From Margaritispora aquatica (lineage: Eukaryota; Ascomycota; Leotiomycetes; Helotiales; Discinellaceae): a DNA stretch of 64,000 nucleotides. The stretch lies in the NCBI GenBank assembly GCA_007644065.1, contig VJWN01000006.1, forward strand, positions 1,674,001 to 1,738,000, given 5' to 3'. Position 1 is the stretch's first letter, and every line of letters begins with the position of its first letter. Below, one piece after another: positions 42,521 through 55,109 of the stretch. The translations under genes were made by a program, and so were the position numbers. The notes under the pieces are model-generated. The model was not told the origin of the DNA, did no database searches, and saw only the letters and a program-made list of their open reading frames with translations.

Positions 42521-45017
42521 ATGAAGTTCCGCGATGGAATGTGGCTTTCTGCCGAGGGCAAGCGCCCAGAGTATGCTGAAGAAGTATACTCAGTCATAGA
42601 GAGACCAGACGGAAAGGCATTGGAGCTTCTTTGCCCCACCAGAAAGATCAGAGAGCGAGGAGATACCCTAAACTTGCCAACACTAACTATGGTGAGTGTC
42701 GCCTTTCTTCATTCTCTTTCTTTTCTTACAATAGCAGGACATTCGAGCGCCATTCGATGGAGTCATTTCAGTCGAGACTACACACTGGAAAGGGGCACTG
42801 AATCCTGGACCTCATTACGATTTGTACCCTGCTGGCAAGCCAGAGAAGAGCGACACCGAAATCACAAAGACTAAAGATTCAATCACACTCAAGTCGGGGT
42901 CTATTTCAGCTACGGTAAAGACAACAAATCATGAGTTTGATATTCGCTTTCATGCCAGTGATGGCTCGAAAGAGCTTACCTCACTCCTCAGTCGAAGTGT
43001 GGGGTTTGCATATGACCCTGCGCCAAGCAATCCTCTGCAGACAGGAGATATGAAGAATTTCCACCACTACATCTTCACACAGACGACTTTGTCGGTCGGC
43101 GAATCCGTACATGGTCTGGGAGAGAGATTCGGAGCGTTCAACAAAGTGGGGCAACAGATCACATTGTGGAATGCTGATGGAGGAACCTCAAGTGAGCAAG
43201 CTTATAAGAATGTGCCATTCTGGATGAGCTCCAGAGGTTATGGGATCTTTATCGACACCCCAGATAAGGTAGATCTCGAGATTGGCAGTGAGCGATGCTG
43301 CAGAGTGCAGACAAGTGTTGAATCTCAGCGATTGAAGTGGTTAGTAACTCTCGTCTGTGATCTTTTCATCTTTGATTGACAAGTTAGGTATATAATTCAC
43401 GGGCCAACTCCAAAGGAGGTTCTACTGAAGTATTCCATTCTTACTGGAAAGCCTGGAAAAGTCCCAGCATGGAGTTATGGTCTCTGGCTAAGCACATCCT
43501 TCACCACCAATTACGATGAGAAGACAGTCAATTCCTTCCTGGAGGGCATGAAGGAACGAGATATCCCTGTAGAGGTCTTCCACTTTGATTGTTTCTGGAT
43601 GCGAGCTTTCCATTGGTGTGACTTCATATTCGACACCAAGATGTTCCCTGATCCAGCTGCTCAAATCAAACGTCTAAAATCTTCAGGTAATCTCAATTAC
43701 TGCCAAATTTGAAAATCCCTACTGACAACTGCAGGTCTCGTCAAGAAGGTTTGCGTATGGATAAACTCGTACGTCGCACAATCATCTCCAGTGTTCGAGA
43801 TGGCCGCATCAAAAGGCTACCTGCTCAAACGTAAAGATGGCTCAATTTTCCAGTGGGATCTCTGGCAGACCGGCATGGGTATTGTAGATTTCACCAACCC
43901 TGAGGCATGCGAGTGGTTCGTCAGTTGTCTCAATACCTTATTCGACACTGGTGTTGATGCCATCAAAACCGATTTCGGTGAGCGCATTCCCACACTCGAT
44001 GTCGAATGGTTCGACAAATCTCTCAACCCACAAAAAATGCACAACTACTATGCATTTATCTACAACAAAGTTGTGTACGAAGCAATTCAAGACCGCTTTG
44101 GTGAGAACGAAGCTGTTCTTTTCGCTCGAACTGCAACCGCTGGCTCTCAACGCTTCCCGCTTCAATGGGGAGGAGATTGCGAGTCTACACCTGAAGCCAT
44201 GGCCGAGTCCGTCCGTGGTGGCTTGGGTCTCGGATTAGGAGGGTTTGCATTCTGGTCTGTCGACATTGGTGGATTTGAAGGTTACCCACCACCATGGATC
44301 TACAAGCGTTGGGTCGCATTCGGTCTTTTGTGCTCACACTCACGTCTACACGGCTCTAACTCCTTCCGTGTTCCATGGACAGTCGACAACGATGACAAGA
44401 GCGAGCAAGGCTGCTCCAAAATCTTGTCTAAGTGGACATCATTGAAAGCTCGCCTCATGCCGTACATCTTTGCACAAGCACAAGTGGCAACCGCGACAGG
44501 TGTCCCGTTGAGTCTCAGAGCCATGTGTATTGAATTCCCAAACGACCCAACATGTTGGTATCTCGACAGACAGTTCATGTTCGGTGACTCTCTTCTCGTA
44601 GCACCAATCTTCGAGGAGAGCGGCACTGTAGAATTCTACCTCCCAGCAGGCAAATGGACGAATTTCTTCACTAACCAAACCAAGACCGGTCCCGGCTGGT
44701 TCACAGAGACACACGGATTCGAGACATTGCCTCTGTACGTGAGAGAGAACACGGTGCTGGTGCTGGGCAAATGGCATGAGATGAGGACGGTGTATGATTA
44801 CAGCCAAGGCGTAGAGGTATGCTTGTATCACACTAAGGCTGGGGCTTCGGCCACCATTGTGGATGGTGAGGGTGAGGCTATTGGTGTATTGAAGGTTGGT
44901 GAGGATGGCGAGATTCATGGCAAGGAGGTTCTTACTGGGGCGTGGCATATCACGAAGAATGGACGGAGTACTATTAAGAGCAAGGCGATAGAGGGACCAC
45001 TTGTAGTTAAGGAGTAG
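42521..45017 (+). CDS. Glycoside hydrolase family 31 alpha-xylosidase (YicI-like)
   Basis: Exons 42521-42691, 42738-43339, 43388-43686 and 43735-45017 give 784 residues. No signal peptide is present, so the enzyme is likely cytosolic. The amino domain has YGxGERFG-type HGLGERFGAFNK. The barrel has FHFDCFWMRAFHWCDFIFD. The catalytic nucleophile is in AIKTDFGERIP (Asp437), with the KTDFGE form specific to the YicI/alpha-xylosidase branch rather than alpha-glucosidases. The acid/base is in QWGGDCES (Asp505). It removes alpha-1,6-xylose from xyloglucan oligosaccharides or related alpha-xylosides after import. A xyloglucan use fits the secreted plant-wall enzymes elsewhere in the window. Length and domain order are normal. 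The three introns have good consensus (GTGAGT, GTTAGT, GTAATC donors). Confidence 0.95.
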
Positions 45018-45458
45018 ATGAGATAGAAATCTGGGAAATGGTTACATAAGGATATATGGTTGTGATGGACTAAAGCTTACCTGTTATTTTCTGCTGTTTG
45101 TTGACCTCTCTACTGCCTAGGTACCTTCATATTCATTGAGGGTTGACTTTCATAGATAAGTAGTCACAACAATACACTTCACTTGACCTCTTATGTTATC
45201 GACCACCCTGAAACTTTCTAACGCATAGTAGAACTTGAAGGAATTCATAAGAAACTTGGCGGTCTACGCTAACTTCGCATGTCATGTCAAGCTCATCTGG
45301 AAGGGCGTAATTTATCACGTGATTGAGATAGCTCACAATCTTCCTGGTGTTAGGGTCTCAACTTTTTCTTTGTACTACTGCTACAAACAAAAGCTAGCAT
45401 CATCCAGTTCTGATTTTGAACCAGCAGCTGGAATATCAAGCTATAAACTAACTTCACC
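45018..45458. other. Intergenic
   Basis: Three-prime flank of the GH31 gene and promoter of the AlaX gene. Holds TCACGTGAT near 45316. Nothing else recognised. Confidence 0.55.
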
Positions 45459-46404
45459 ATGTCCTCCCCAGCAATTGAACAAGTATACAAGTTCCAAACT
45501 CCCTTCGCCAAACACCCCACTAACGACCTTATAGTCAAAAGCACCGCTGAAACCACCACAAAACCACGCCTTCTACCAGACGGAAAGCAATCTACGTACC
45601 TACAGCACCAAGATTCTCTCGGTCTCTGACGTCGCCTCGCTTCCCCTTCCCTCCCAAGCCCTGTTCAAAGGCTTCTCGCCAGAAAAAGATGTCGTCGTCA
45701 TAACCGACGAGACGATCTTCCACGCACAGGGCGGAGGTCAACCCAGTGATGTCGGGAGCATGGCGCTACTCCCTAGACTTTCGGCTGAGAGCGACGGGGT
45801 AGAAGAAGAGAAGCGACGGCTTATCGTTTCGTCCGCGCGGAAGGGTGAGGATGGATGGATCATGCATTTAGGGCGTTTCGAACCTCCTCTCAGTCCCGAC
45901 CACGAGGGTGCGGAGAATTGGAAAAGGGGAGTAGATATCGAGCAGCACATAGACTCCGCCACTCGCGATCTGCACTCCCGCCTCCATACGGGTGGCCACC
46001 TCCTCGGTCTCGCGGTCCGCCAGGTCGTCGGGTCCAGCATACCCGACTTTGCGGAGACCAAAGCCTCGCATGTGCCTGGTGCAGCGGCGGTAGAGTTCCA
46101 GGGCTTGGTTGGAGAGGAGTTCAAAGTGAGGATTCAGGCAAGGTGTGATGAGCTGGTTGCAATGGCGTTGGTGGTTAGGACGTGTTGGTTCAATGAGCAG
46201 GAGATGGAGGATCATGGAGTAGTTACTGATGGTGGCTTCAAGGTTGGAGTGGAGGGCACGAGTAGGGTTGTCGAGATTGGGGAGTTTGGAGGGTATCCGT
46301 GTGGTGGGACGCATGTGAACCATACGGGGGAGATAGGGAAGGTGGTGGTTAAGAAGATTGCGAGGAAAAAGGGTGGAACTAAGATTTCGTATGATGTTGT
46401 CTAA
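45459..46404 (+). CDS. AlaX-type alanyl-tRNA editing protein
   Basis: A 24-nt first exon (45459-45482, eight codons) and a long second exon (45535-46404) give 297 residues. The 52-nt intron has GTATAC..CACTAAC..TATAG, and splicing is needed because the unspliced frame stops within 60 codons. AFYQTESNLRTYSTKILSV leads to ETIFHAQGGGQPSDVG, the beginning of the AlaRS editing domain. HSRLHTGGHLLGLAV gives the HxxxH pair and GGYPCGGTHV gives CxxxH, the four zinc ligands. Free-standing proteins of this kind deacylate mischarged Ser- or Gly-tRNA(Ala). The likely site is cytosol or mitochondrion; no clear targeting signal is seen. All catalytic ligands are kept. Confidence 0.9.
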
Positions 46405-46718
46405 AGGCCCGGTTAGCTGGGTCTTTTTCGCTTCTCTATATTTTGAGCTCAAACTAGTAAGAAGCGTGTTTTGCATGCATTTGGGGTCCATGTTCAGGGG
46501 TGAGCTGCTCCCTTTGGTGGGAAGTCAGCCACTATCAAAAATGGAAAAACCAACCAACATCTATATCAGGACCCCAAATCATCGTTACCCCGCTCTTTAC
46601 ATTAGCGAATCAGCATGCATTGCCCATTGATCCAATTGATCCATCTTCTTTATCGAGAGATAGGCGCAACTTGCTAACAAGAAAGCTTGCAAGAATTTGC
46701 AACCTGCGACTGACCGAG
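46405..46718. other. Short intergenic region
   Basis: Separates two genes on the same strand; no element recognised. Confidence 0.55.
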
Positions 46719-47456
46719 ATGGCTCTCCCTCCTCAGTGGGATGGTCACAATATTGGCGTTATAGCTGAGCATGGAGCTTTCAGCCCCAGTCCGATTATCG
46801 AACAGGTAAATGACGCGAATTCTTCACAAGATCTCGAAACATAAATTCACAATTTCCAGTTCTGCCTTGGCCATACATGTTCTTACTTTAACCCGCAATG
46901 GGAGTCGCCTCACGCCATGAAATGTTGCATAGATGGAGTCACAACAGTCTTGTATATTGATGACATAGAGACGAAGAGACAAGACTTGTGGTACCGAACA
47001 CACTGGTACCAAGGACAGGAAGGGTTCATGCTCGTGTTTCAATTTGCCTCTCAGTCCTCTTTCGATGACTTGCGTCAAATCCCAGCGATTATACGCGCTG
47101 TCAAGGGTGGCGATACTTGGCCAATTATCCTTGTGGGACTTCGTATGCAGCCTTTTGAAGGAGTAGAAGTTGCTGAAGATGCAGCTCGGATTTGGGCAGC
47201 GGAGCTTGGATGTCCGTTCTTTGATGTCAATTTCAATGATCGTTCGGCTGTGTCAGAGGCTTTCCATACTCTTGGACGAGAAGTCAGAAGGCACAAGTTG
47301 AATGCAGAGAGGTTGAAATTCCAGAAGTTGGAGGCAGAGAGGGTGGAAGCTAAGAGGCTTGAAGAGGAAGACGAAACTAAACGAAAGTCACAGACGATAT
47401 ACTGGAAGCTCAAGCATCGTATCACAGATGGTGTGATCAAATTTAAAGGACGTTGA
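46719..47456 (+). CDS. Second Ras-like protein lacking nucleotide-binding motifs
   Basis: Exons 46719-46805 and 46860-47456 (phase 0 intron, GTAAAT..TTCCAG) give 227 residues. HNIGVIAEHGAFSPSPIIEQ stands where Ras has strand 1 and the P-loop, and no GxxxxGK[ST] is left. AMKCCIDGVTTVLYIDDIETKRQ matches the IDG..LDILDTAGQE region without DxxG. GQEGFMLVFQFASQSSFDDL is the very Ras-like strand 4-helix 3 block (TGEGFLLVYSITSRSSFEEI in Ras). WPIILVGLRMQPF lacks NKxD. The tail is a charged helix rich in Glu, Lys and Arg (about 175-205) ending in FKGR, with no CAAX box. Together with the gene at 33343-34050 it forms a family in this genome with the same intron site. Function unknown; nucleotide-independent scaffolding is possible. 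Confidence 0.75.
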
Positions 47457-50400
47457 AAGCGCAAACATTCGACCACATGTCTCGATGGGTCTATATCCGC
47501 CTCCTATCTTCGTGCCATCAAGCTATACATCAAATTATCGATATCTCTATAGCTCTCCTAGAAGGACCTTGCACTCCACCACATTCGATCGACAGGTATA
47601 TTACGGTACGGGCCGAGGGGGTTGAAGTCTCACACAGATCCATTGAATACATGCGTGATCCGGCTATTTTCCGTCACTGTATGAGCATCATACCCCTCTC
47701 TAGTGCTCACAACATGAAAAGCTGGCGAACTGAGTAGTGATATGTAACGCTGTATGCAGTTTAGGAGGGCTGACAAGCTCGCCTTCTCCGTTGTAAGACA
47801 AGTCAATCGATTGAGTCAAGGATAATTCGGATTACTTGCTGTACATATACACACTTCCCCAAAGAAACATCGACACAGGGCTGATATATCTCCAATAGGA
47901 TAATTCTTTGGAGTTGCATGAGTGAGCTTCAGGTCACAGATATAGGCGTGATACCAACGCATTGCTTCGCCAGTGTCAGTATGGTAGCATAGTATTTCCT
48001 TTGTTCTGTTCCGGGATGAATATCTACTGTTTACACTACAGGAATATATTTTCAAATAAAACACATGTGAATAGTGATCCAACTAGCCGTTACATATCTT
48101 TCAACTGGCGTGTTACCGGTCATTTTGCCACTTCCCACAATTTGCTAATGAAACCATGTGTAATGTATCATGTAATGAACAAAGACTAAGAAGCGAGCAA
48201 ATCGGGGTTCCTAGACGAGAATCAGGATCGCTGTTATTGTCTAGATCTCCAGGTCTAAAACGCTTGTCAATTACTAGACTTGATGCTTGCATTGTAATTC
48301 CTTAGCCATTTTAACGCACGACAAGCCATCAATCATATCTTGGTCGGGTGGCTGTTTGCATCAGCAGTGCTTAAGGTAACAGGCGAGACAGATCTGGGAC
48401 ATTAAAGCTGACATAGTCGAGACGGATCTACCCACACCCACATACCATGGCGCTGCCATATACCGAAGATGAATGTCTCTTAAACAATACTTTGAGCATG
48501 AACAGCTTTAATCATACCTCAGACGAAGCACAGTTTCCAAAGTACATGGTTGAGGTTTGACAGATTATCTCTTACAACATTCCAGATCCATTCCACACTT
48601 TCGATTCTAAAACAGAAAGGTTCCTTGGCCATGCTGTCGTTAATTTGTGTACAAAGCGTCACTAACTACAACTATTAGTTATATTGAGAATTTTGAAGCT
48701 GCTGACTCTAACGCTTTTATTACCATCCTCGTTCTGTTTAGTACCTGAAACGCACACCAGAAGATCCGGTCACAAACTATGGTTTCTTGAGTGAGCCTTC
48801 AATTCAATATGGAGCTGAAATGAGAAAAATTGGAAGAAGAGTGACGCATGATCTGTGGAAGAATTTAGACGCTTTCAAGGTCCATGAGAGTCCGCTAAAG
48901 CAAACTAGTCCATATCATACCATACCTTTCAGAAAACGGTCTAATAATCCTGGAGTCATATTTTTGAGATCAACTTTGGCCTTGGTCAAACTCTTCAGAT
49001 CTGGAATAGACCAGCCTACTTGATTGTTCCGTGTGATGTTGCATTGGGAATGAAGCCCAATTCAGCCTCAACCTAAGGAACATTTTGTAGCGTTACGTCT
49101 CCACTCGCGGAGATCGCGCTCGAAGGCGTCTTGCATATCTCACACTTATGAATTTCCCACTAACTAAATACTGGGTGACAATAGGAGCCTTTCTAGGATA
49201 AAGTGAATGAGCTCGATCCAAGCTTCGAACCGACCGAGGAGATGAAGGCTGAGCTTGAAGCCTCAGTGATCGCAACCCGCAAGATGTTGCCACCCCAATA
49301 GTTGGAGGAAATAAGAAGCTCCAACAAGAGCAAAAGGGAGCGTCTGTCATCCCAACTGACTCTGCCAGCCAGCACCCACTCCAATGGTGCAAAGGCATGT
49401 GACCAAAGCGAAGAAGCTGTAAAGGCAACGACTCAGCTAATTAGCCCAGAACTACAAGGAATGATAATTCTAGGGTCAGCTGACCTTCTAATTTGGGCTT
49501 CTGTAGTAGTTTTGTTCTTTTACCATCAGCTGTTGGTGCCACACTCATTTGTCTTCCGGAGCTCAAGCTCTCGTGCGATGTTATCTTTGCCTTGGTAGCT
49601 TAACAAACTGAAATATATCACCTATGATCCTCAACTGTTTTAAGTGACAACTAAATCTTGTGAATATTCAAGGCAATCTGTTGGCCCTTTTATTGTGAAT
49701 TGTAATTCACAAAAGTCTTGTGTCGAGAGTTGTGAGGTACTGGTCATGCTCGCTTATTTTACACACCTAAATGGGCTTGAAGCTTGTTTCAATCACGCCA
49801 TCATCGCATCACAGTATTTCCCTCTATGAACACAATAATGCATTTCTATTGGCACCACCAACTACCTCAAGTTTCCCGTTGTCTATTGCCTCAAAAAGAG
49901 CTTAAGTTCCCTCTAAACCTTATCTACGATCGACGTTGCGGGAAGTATCCCAAGTAGGCAGGCGAGGAAGAGTCTAGCCTCTTGGCGCATTATGTTATCA
50001 ACAAATGTCAACAATTATATAGCATGGTATATTTGGCTAATGGTTGCAACCATCACGGACCTTCCCCATCTGAGATAACCTTAACGCAGTACCGGAGCCA
50101 AGAGATGTTGTGCATGGCCCTGTGTGGCTTGTTTGTTTCTCAAGTGGGCAGCTCGCTTAGCGAGACGTTGTTCGCACGTCCTAATCAAGTAGAAGCTCCA
50201 TTGAAATACGAGGAGGCAGATCTTCTTTACGAGAGTGCGATAGGTCCTGGTTGCATGTGATCATTTTTAAGCGCTGAAGCTTAAGATGGTATCTGGTACC
50301 TTCCTCTTGTACCTCATGAAAGTAATGTATATATCTTGGCTTGCAATGGCACATAACGAGCTTCCTCGAACAAGCAGCAAATAACCCATCAGGCGATCTT

Positions 50401-50633
50401 TTGGCTCTTGGCAGCACGGCAATTGATGATCAAGCATGGCCTAAGCATCTTAAACAAGCAATTGTCAAGAGATCTGGAAGGCGCCTTTACTCTTGGCACG
50501 AAGATAGCCATGAAGGGAACAACACCACTCAAGCGATAGTGTTCTAAAGATGTATAAAACATGAGTGGCAACCTCGTTATTGTTAAAGCCAACCACAGCT
50601 TCATCTCACTTCAAAGTCTTCAAATCCTTCATC
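47457..50633. other. Gene-poor 3.2 kb region
   Basis: AT-rich, with many short frames and no intact gene. Possible coding relics at 48447-49301 are annotated separately. The last few hundred bases hold the promoter of the metalloprotease gene, with CACTTCAAAG-type leader and TATAAAA near 50554. Confidence 0.55.
48447..49301 (+). pseudogene. Possible decayed gene of unknown family
   Basis: Three protein-like pieces appear on the plus strand in different frames. MALPYTEDECLLNNTLSMNS begins at 48447. A piece around 48736-48900 reads PEDPVTNYGFLSEPSIQYG and continues to RRVTHDLWKNLDAF. A piece after a TTTCTAG acceptor at 49197 reads NELDPSFEPTEEMKAELEAS and ends at a stop at 49299-49301. Stops and frame changes between them are not all removable as introns. 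Amino-acid composition looks coding, but I recognise no family. It may instead be a real gene with splice sites I cannot place. Confidence 0.25.
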
Positions 50634-52697
50634 ATGGGCTTCCTCGCTCAAGCCGTCATTGCAGCTTTGTTGTGTGCTCCAGTCCTCGGTCACCCAAAAT
50701 CATCCAGCACCTCCCGACGCACTCTCCACCGCAGAGTTATCGACCTCGGCGCCTTTCGTCTGGATGCCATTCCTTCGTTCAGTAATGCAACTGCCACAGA
50801 GAAATCTGGTCTCGGTCCTCTCGTGAAGAGAGCTGATTACATCAGCACTGCTTCAGCACTTGTCGCAAAGGTCGTCCCAGGTGCTCAATTCCGCTTGGTT
50901 GACGATTACTATGTCGGCGCGAATGGTGTTGCACATGCCAACTTCAAACAGACCGTTCATGGTCTTGATGTTGATAATGCGGACTTCAATGTCAACGTAA
51001 GAGTCTTCGCTTAGTATAAAGTATTGAGGCTGACTATTGGTAGATTGCTGCTGATGGCAAGATTTTCTCATATGGAAACTCATTCTTCACTGGAGCTGTA
51101 CCAGCTGCTGATCCATTGGCTAAAGTGACTCACATTGACCCTGTTGCTGCACTCAAAAAGGTGTCAAGCACTCTTGTCCTGCCAATCACAGCCGAGTCAG
51201 CCACTGCTGTTGCCGCTGAAAAGATTGAGCACTATGTTTTGAAGGGTACCAAGGGAGCCCATTCTGACCCCAAAGCACACTTGGTCTACTTCCAAAATGC
51301 TGACAAGACTCTCTCGCTTGCATGGAGAATGGAAACCGACATCATCGATAACTGGCTTCAGACTTACATTGATGCCAAGACTGGTGATAAGATCCTTGGT
51401 GTCATTGATTATGTTTCTGATGTCAGCTACACTGTCTAGTAAGTCTCTGAATCTCGAAAAAGCGGGTATGAATCTGACTCTCCAAAAGCCCATGGGAAGT
51501 CAACGACCCAGCAAAGGGTGCTCGTTCAGTCGAGACAAACCCATACAGCACAGCAGCCAGTCCCTTTGGATGGGAATCCAACGGCGTGACCACCTACACC
51601 ACGACCCAAGGTAACAACGGCATCGCCCAAGCCAATTACGCAGGTGACACCGCCTACCTCAACGATTACCGTCCCTCATCCACAGGAGGAAACTTCGCGT
51701 TCACCCTCGATCTCAAGAACACAGACCCAAAGACCTACTCCAACGCCTCCGTCACTCAGCTCTGGTACACAGCCAACCTGTACCACGACCTGCTTTACGA
51801 TCTCGGCTTCACCGAAGCAGCAGGAAATTTCCAAACCAACAACAACGGCAAGGGAGGCAAGGCGGCTGATGCCGTTATCTTGAACGCCCAGGATGGAGCC
51901 GGAACCGACAATGCTGATTTCGCCACCCCAGCCGATGGCTCCGCACCACGCATGCGCATGTTCATCTGGGACTACTCGACTCCCAAGCGCGACTGCTCTT
52001 TCGATGCCGGTGTCATTATTCACGAATACACACACGGCGTGTCGAACAGACTCACTGGCGGTCCAGCGAACGTCGCATGTCTCAATGTCCTTGAGGCCGG
52101 TGGCATGGGTGAGGGATGGGGAGATTTCATGGCTATCGCTATTCACACCAAGACGACAGATACTCGTGCTACTAATTACCCGCTTGGAGATTGGATTTAT
52201 AACAATCCCAAGGGCATCAGGACGTATCTCTACTCGACTAGCATGACTACCAACCCAATGACTTATGGAACTACGAACACTTTGAACGAAGTCCATGCTA
52301 TTGGAGGGCTTTGGGCCAATGTCCTGTACGAGGTCATGTGGAATTTGATTGGCGCCCACGGTATCACTTCTACACGCAAGCCGGTCTTCAGTGGCAAGAT
52401 TCCTACCGATGGACGCTTCTTGACGATGAAATTGGTGATCGATGCCATGGCTCTGTAAGTTTTGCTCTTCGACTCTTGCTTTGGAGAATCCAGCTAATAA
52501 CTGTCAGACAACCCTGCAACCCAACCATGGTTCAAGCTAGAGATGCTATTATCGATGCTGATACTGCTCTCACTGGCGGTGCAAACAAGTGTCTCCTGTG
52601 GACTGCTTTTGCTAAGCGAGGCTTGGGTTCTCTTGCCAAGAGAAACACTGGTACAGCACGAACTGAGAGTTTTGTCATTCCGGCTGGAGTGTGCTAA
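50634..52697 (+). CDS. Fungalysin, secreted M36 metalloprotease
   Basis: Exons 50634-50996, 51044-51438, 51489-52454 and 52508-52697 give 637 residues, the usual length. A signal peptide ([18 protein letters not shown]) is followed by an FTP propeptide with the conserved [37 protein letters not shown] follows after intron 2, close to where the mature enzyme begins. The zinc site is HEYTH (431-435, catalytic Glu432). The third ligand lies in [13 protein letters not shown]. The carboxyl end [18 protein letters not shown] is also typical. It is a zymogen exported to the medium where it degrades proteins such as collagen, elastin or plant chitinases. It converges on a carboxylesterase gene. Confidence 0.96.
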
Positions 52698-52971
52698 GTA
52701 TATATTTGCTACCAGACAAGACAGCGTAGAGGTTAAATGTTACCATAGGTCTGACATTGAATTGTAGATAGAAGTAGGAAGAAAGGAGGAAGGTTGAGAT
52801 TTGAATATGATCTGTTTGTTGAGCTACCACTTGCTGACAACAATGTCAGACATAAAGCAATCAACATTGCAATTATGCGATTCACAAATCTGTTACCGCG
52901 GCTTCAATATACTCGTCATGTGTCTCCTCAAAAGCCAAGTGAACAAAGTATGCGATGATCTTTATTCATTT

Positions 52972-54729
52972 CTACACATAAAGTGCTTTCTGCCACCAAT
53001 CGCACCTCGTATTCCTTGCCGCAGCATTAACTCTCGTATCGACAAACGTCTGATTAAAATTCCTCACTTTCCCCAAAGTACCATACTGCACCCACTGTTC
53101 CATTCCCTGTCTATTCGGAGTTCCGCTCTCCACAAAACCCGTCAAATACCTCTGCATGATCACTGCCAGCGTCGCATTCTTAACCGTCGCAATCGGGCCA
53201 TTGAAATACGTATACGGCACATCCGTGGTGTGATTTCCTGGCGGAACAGAAAATAGGTAGTTGTGCGTTTTGTTCTTATAAGCATGGCCGAGCCAATCGG
53301 TCATGCACGTGAATGTGAAATCGCTGATTGCGAGGTTGAGTCTGTTGAAGGGTGTGGTGTATGGTTGCGAGCCGTCGTAGACTGGAGGGAAGAGTGTGGT
53401 GGTGAGGTACGTGAGAGAGGCATTCGAGATGGTGGGGAAGTACAGGGACATAAGAGTTGTAAAGTTCTCAGATGTGGTTGTCGTGGGAGGTGTGTAGCGA
53501 CCTGCTTCGTTGGAGTTATGGGCAGCTAGGATCTTCAACGATTTGTCGTACTTGCCGGCTAGGAGGAGTTTGCCAGGGAGGTCGGGGACGAAAGTTCCAT
53601 CTGGAGCTGGGCCTGTGAATATGTTAGCTTGGTGGTTGAGGTGTTCTTTAAAAGACATACCAAAGTTGAAAGATCCGTAAAAGGCAGTTGATTGAACCAC
53701 CTTGTTTGCTTGCTGCAAAACACTTGAGCTCAACTTTCTCGCTTCAGCCAGCGTGCTCACATTCGCAGCTGCCAGGAAAGCCTTGAACGAAGTCTCGCCC
53801 TGGCTCGCTAGTGGTTTTGGGATGAAAGCAGGACTTTGCACGATGATCTGATTGAATGGAGCTTTTCGTCCTCCGTAAGCTGTAACTTGGTGCACGATTG
53901 ATCCACCACCAGCTGATTCTCCGATTGCTGTAACTTGCTTCGGATCACCGCCGAACAGGTGAATGTTCTTCTGTACCCAGTTCAATGCCATTCGTTGATC
54001 ATAGAGACCGGCATTGGGGAGTCCTGACTTGGCGAAGGTTGGGCCATTAAGCCAGCCAAACGCACCGAGCTATTTTGATCAGTTCACCATTTTCTTAATG
54101 TGGCATAGGTGACTTACTCTGTAATTCAACCCAACCCAGATCTGTCCCTTGGCTTGCAAATCCAAACTCTGATCTAGCAATCCAGTTGGATTTGCACCGG
54201 CGTACTTGCTTCCCAAGGTGTATCCACCACCGTGAAACCAAACCATCACAGGCACAAGGCTTCGCTTCCCTTTGTTGTCAAATACTCCTTTCGGAACAAC
54301 GACATCAAGGAACAAGCAATCTTCATTTTCGTTACTCGCTCCTGGATTGAGGGAGAGAGCGCCAATTTGCCAGGTCGCGAAGGCATTGGGGCAAATGTTT
54401 CCGTAGCTTCCGTTCTGAATACCAGCGGATCGGTTGTTGAGAGGAAGCTGGGGAGCTGCGAAGCGAAGATTGCCTAGTGGTGGTGCAGCATAGCGAATGT
54501 TACTGAAATTATAATAGACATTAGTTTGATTCGACTATACAAAATTAGTGTGACATCCCAAACCTGTGGAGAGAGAGCTTACAATCGAAAGCGAGGCTTG
54601 ATGAATGGCATAACCTAGATCAACAACCGGCGTGGCGACAGTAGCGGAAACCGCACTGAGACACAAACATAGTAAGAAAAAGGCATTGGCCAGAAGATTA
54701 CGGTTCAATTGACTTTGAACGTTCATCAT
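52972..54729 (-). CDS. Secreted type-B carboxylesterase/lipase
   Basis: Exons 54729-54583, 54534-54118, 54069-53661 and 53612-52972 give 537 residues. The signal peptide lies within residues 12-30. Exon joining yields VDLGYAIHQASLSISNQTNV, then NIRYAAPPLGNLRF, the family amino motif. EDCLFLDVVVP is the type-B carboxylesterase signature 2. WFHGGGYTLGS is the oxyanion hole. IGESAGGGS holds the nucleophile (Ser240). Several N-glycosylation sites fit secretion. Intron 3 is in frame and 48 nt long, so an unspliced reading would add 16 residues. Two ATGs three bases apart make the exact start trivial. It should hydrolyse carboxylic esters or lipids outside the cell; the true substrate is unknown. 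Confidence 0.93.
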
Positions 54730-55061
54730 GACTAGAAGGAGACGCAAATGAAGCCCTCAATCTCAAAATCAACAATAGCGCTACCGGACGACTTATATAC
54801 CTGAATGCAGAGTCCAGAACCACAATACCAACCCTGTAAATGCCGAGATTATTCGCCGAGTGCAGCCAGCAAATTGAAATGAGCTTCATTAAGCACGTCA
54901 GCGCTCAAGTAGTGTCTCTTCCCCGCAAGATCCCCACAGCCACACAGCTATAGGTAAGGAAATCGACAACCGAGCCCAGGGGAAGCGACAGCCCATTTGC
55001 GATTGGTGGTACGCCACAAGGTTTTTTTTTGAAAGGTGGGGGTGGACGGTGGACGCAACTG

Positions 55062-55109
55062 GAGATGAGATGAGATGAGATGAGATGAGATGAGATGAGA
55101 TGAGATGAG
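55062..55109. repeat. (GAGAT)n pentanucleotide repeat
   Basis: About nine tandem GAGAT units, preceded by a T-tract and G-rich patch. Confidence 0.95.

Noticed and set aside
53641..53661. Unspliced in-frame reading through intron 3 of the carboxylesterase
   Set aside because: GTATGT donor, CACAG acceptor and the family alignment (FNF joined to GPAPDG) favour splicing; the extra 16 residues would interrupt a conserved region.
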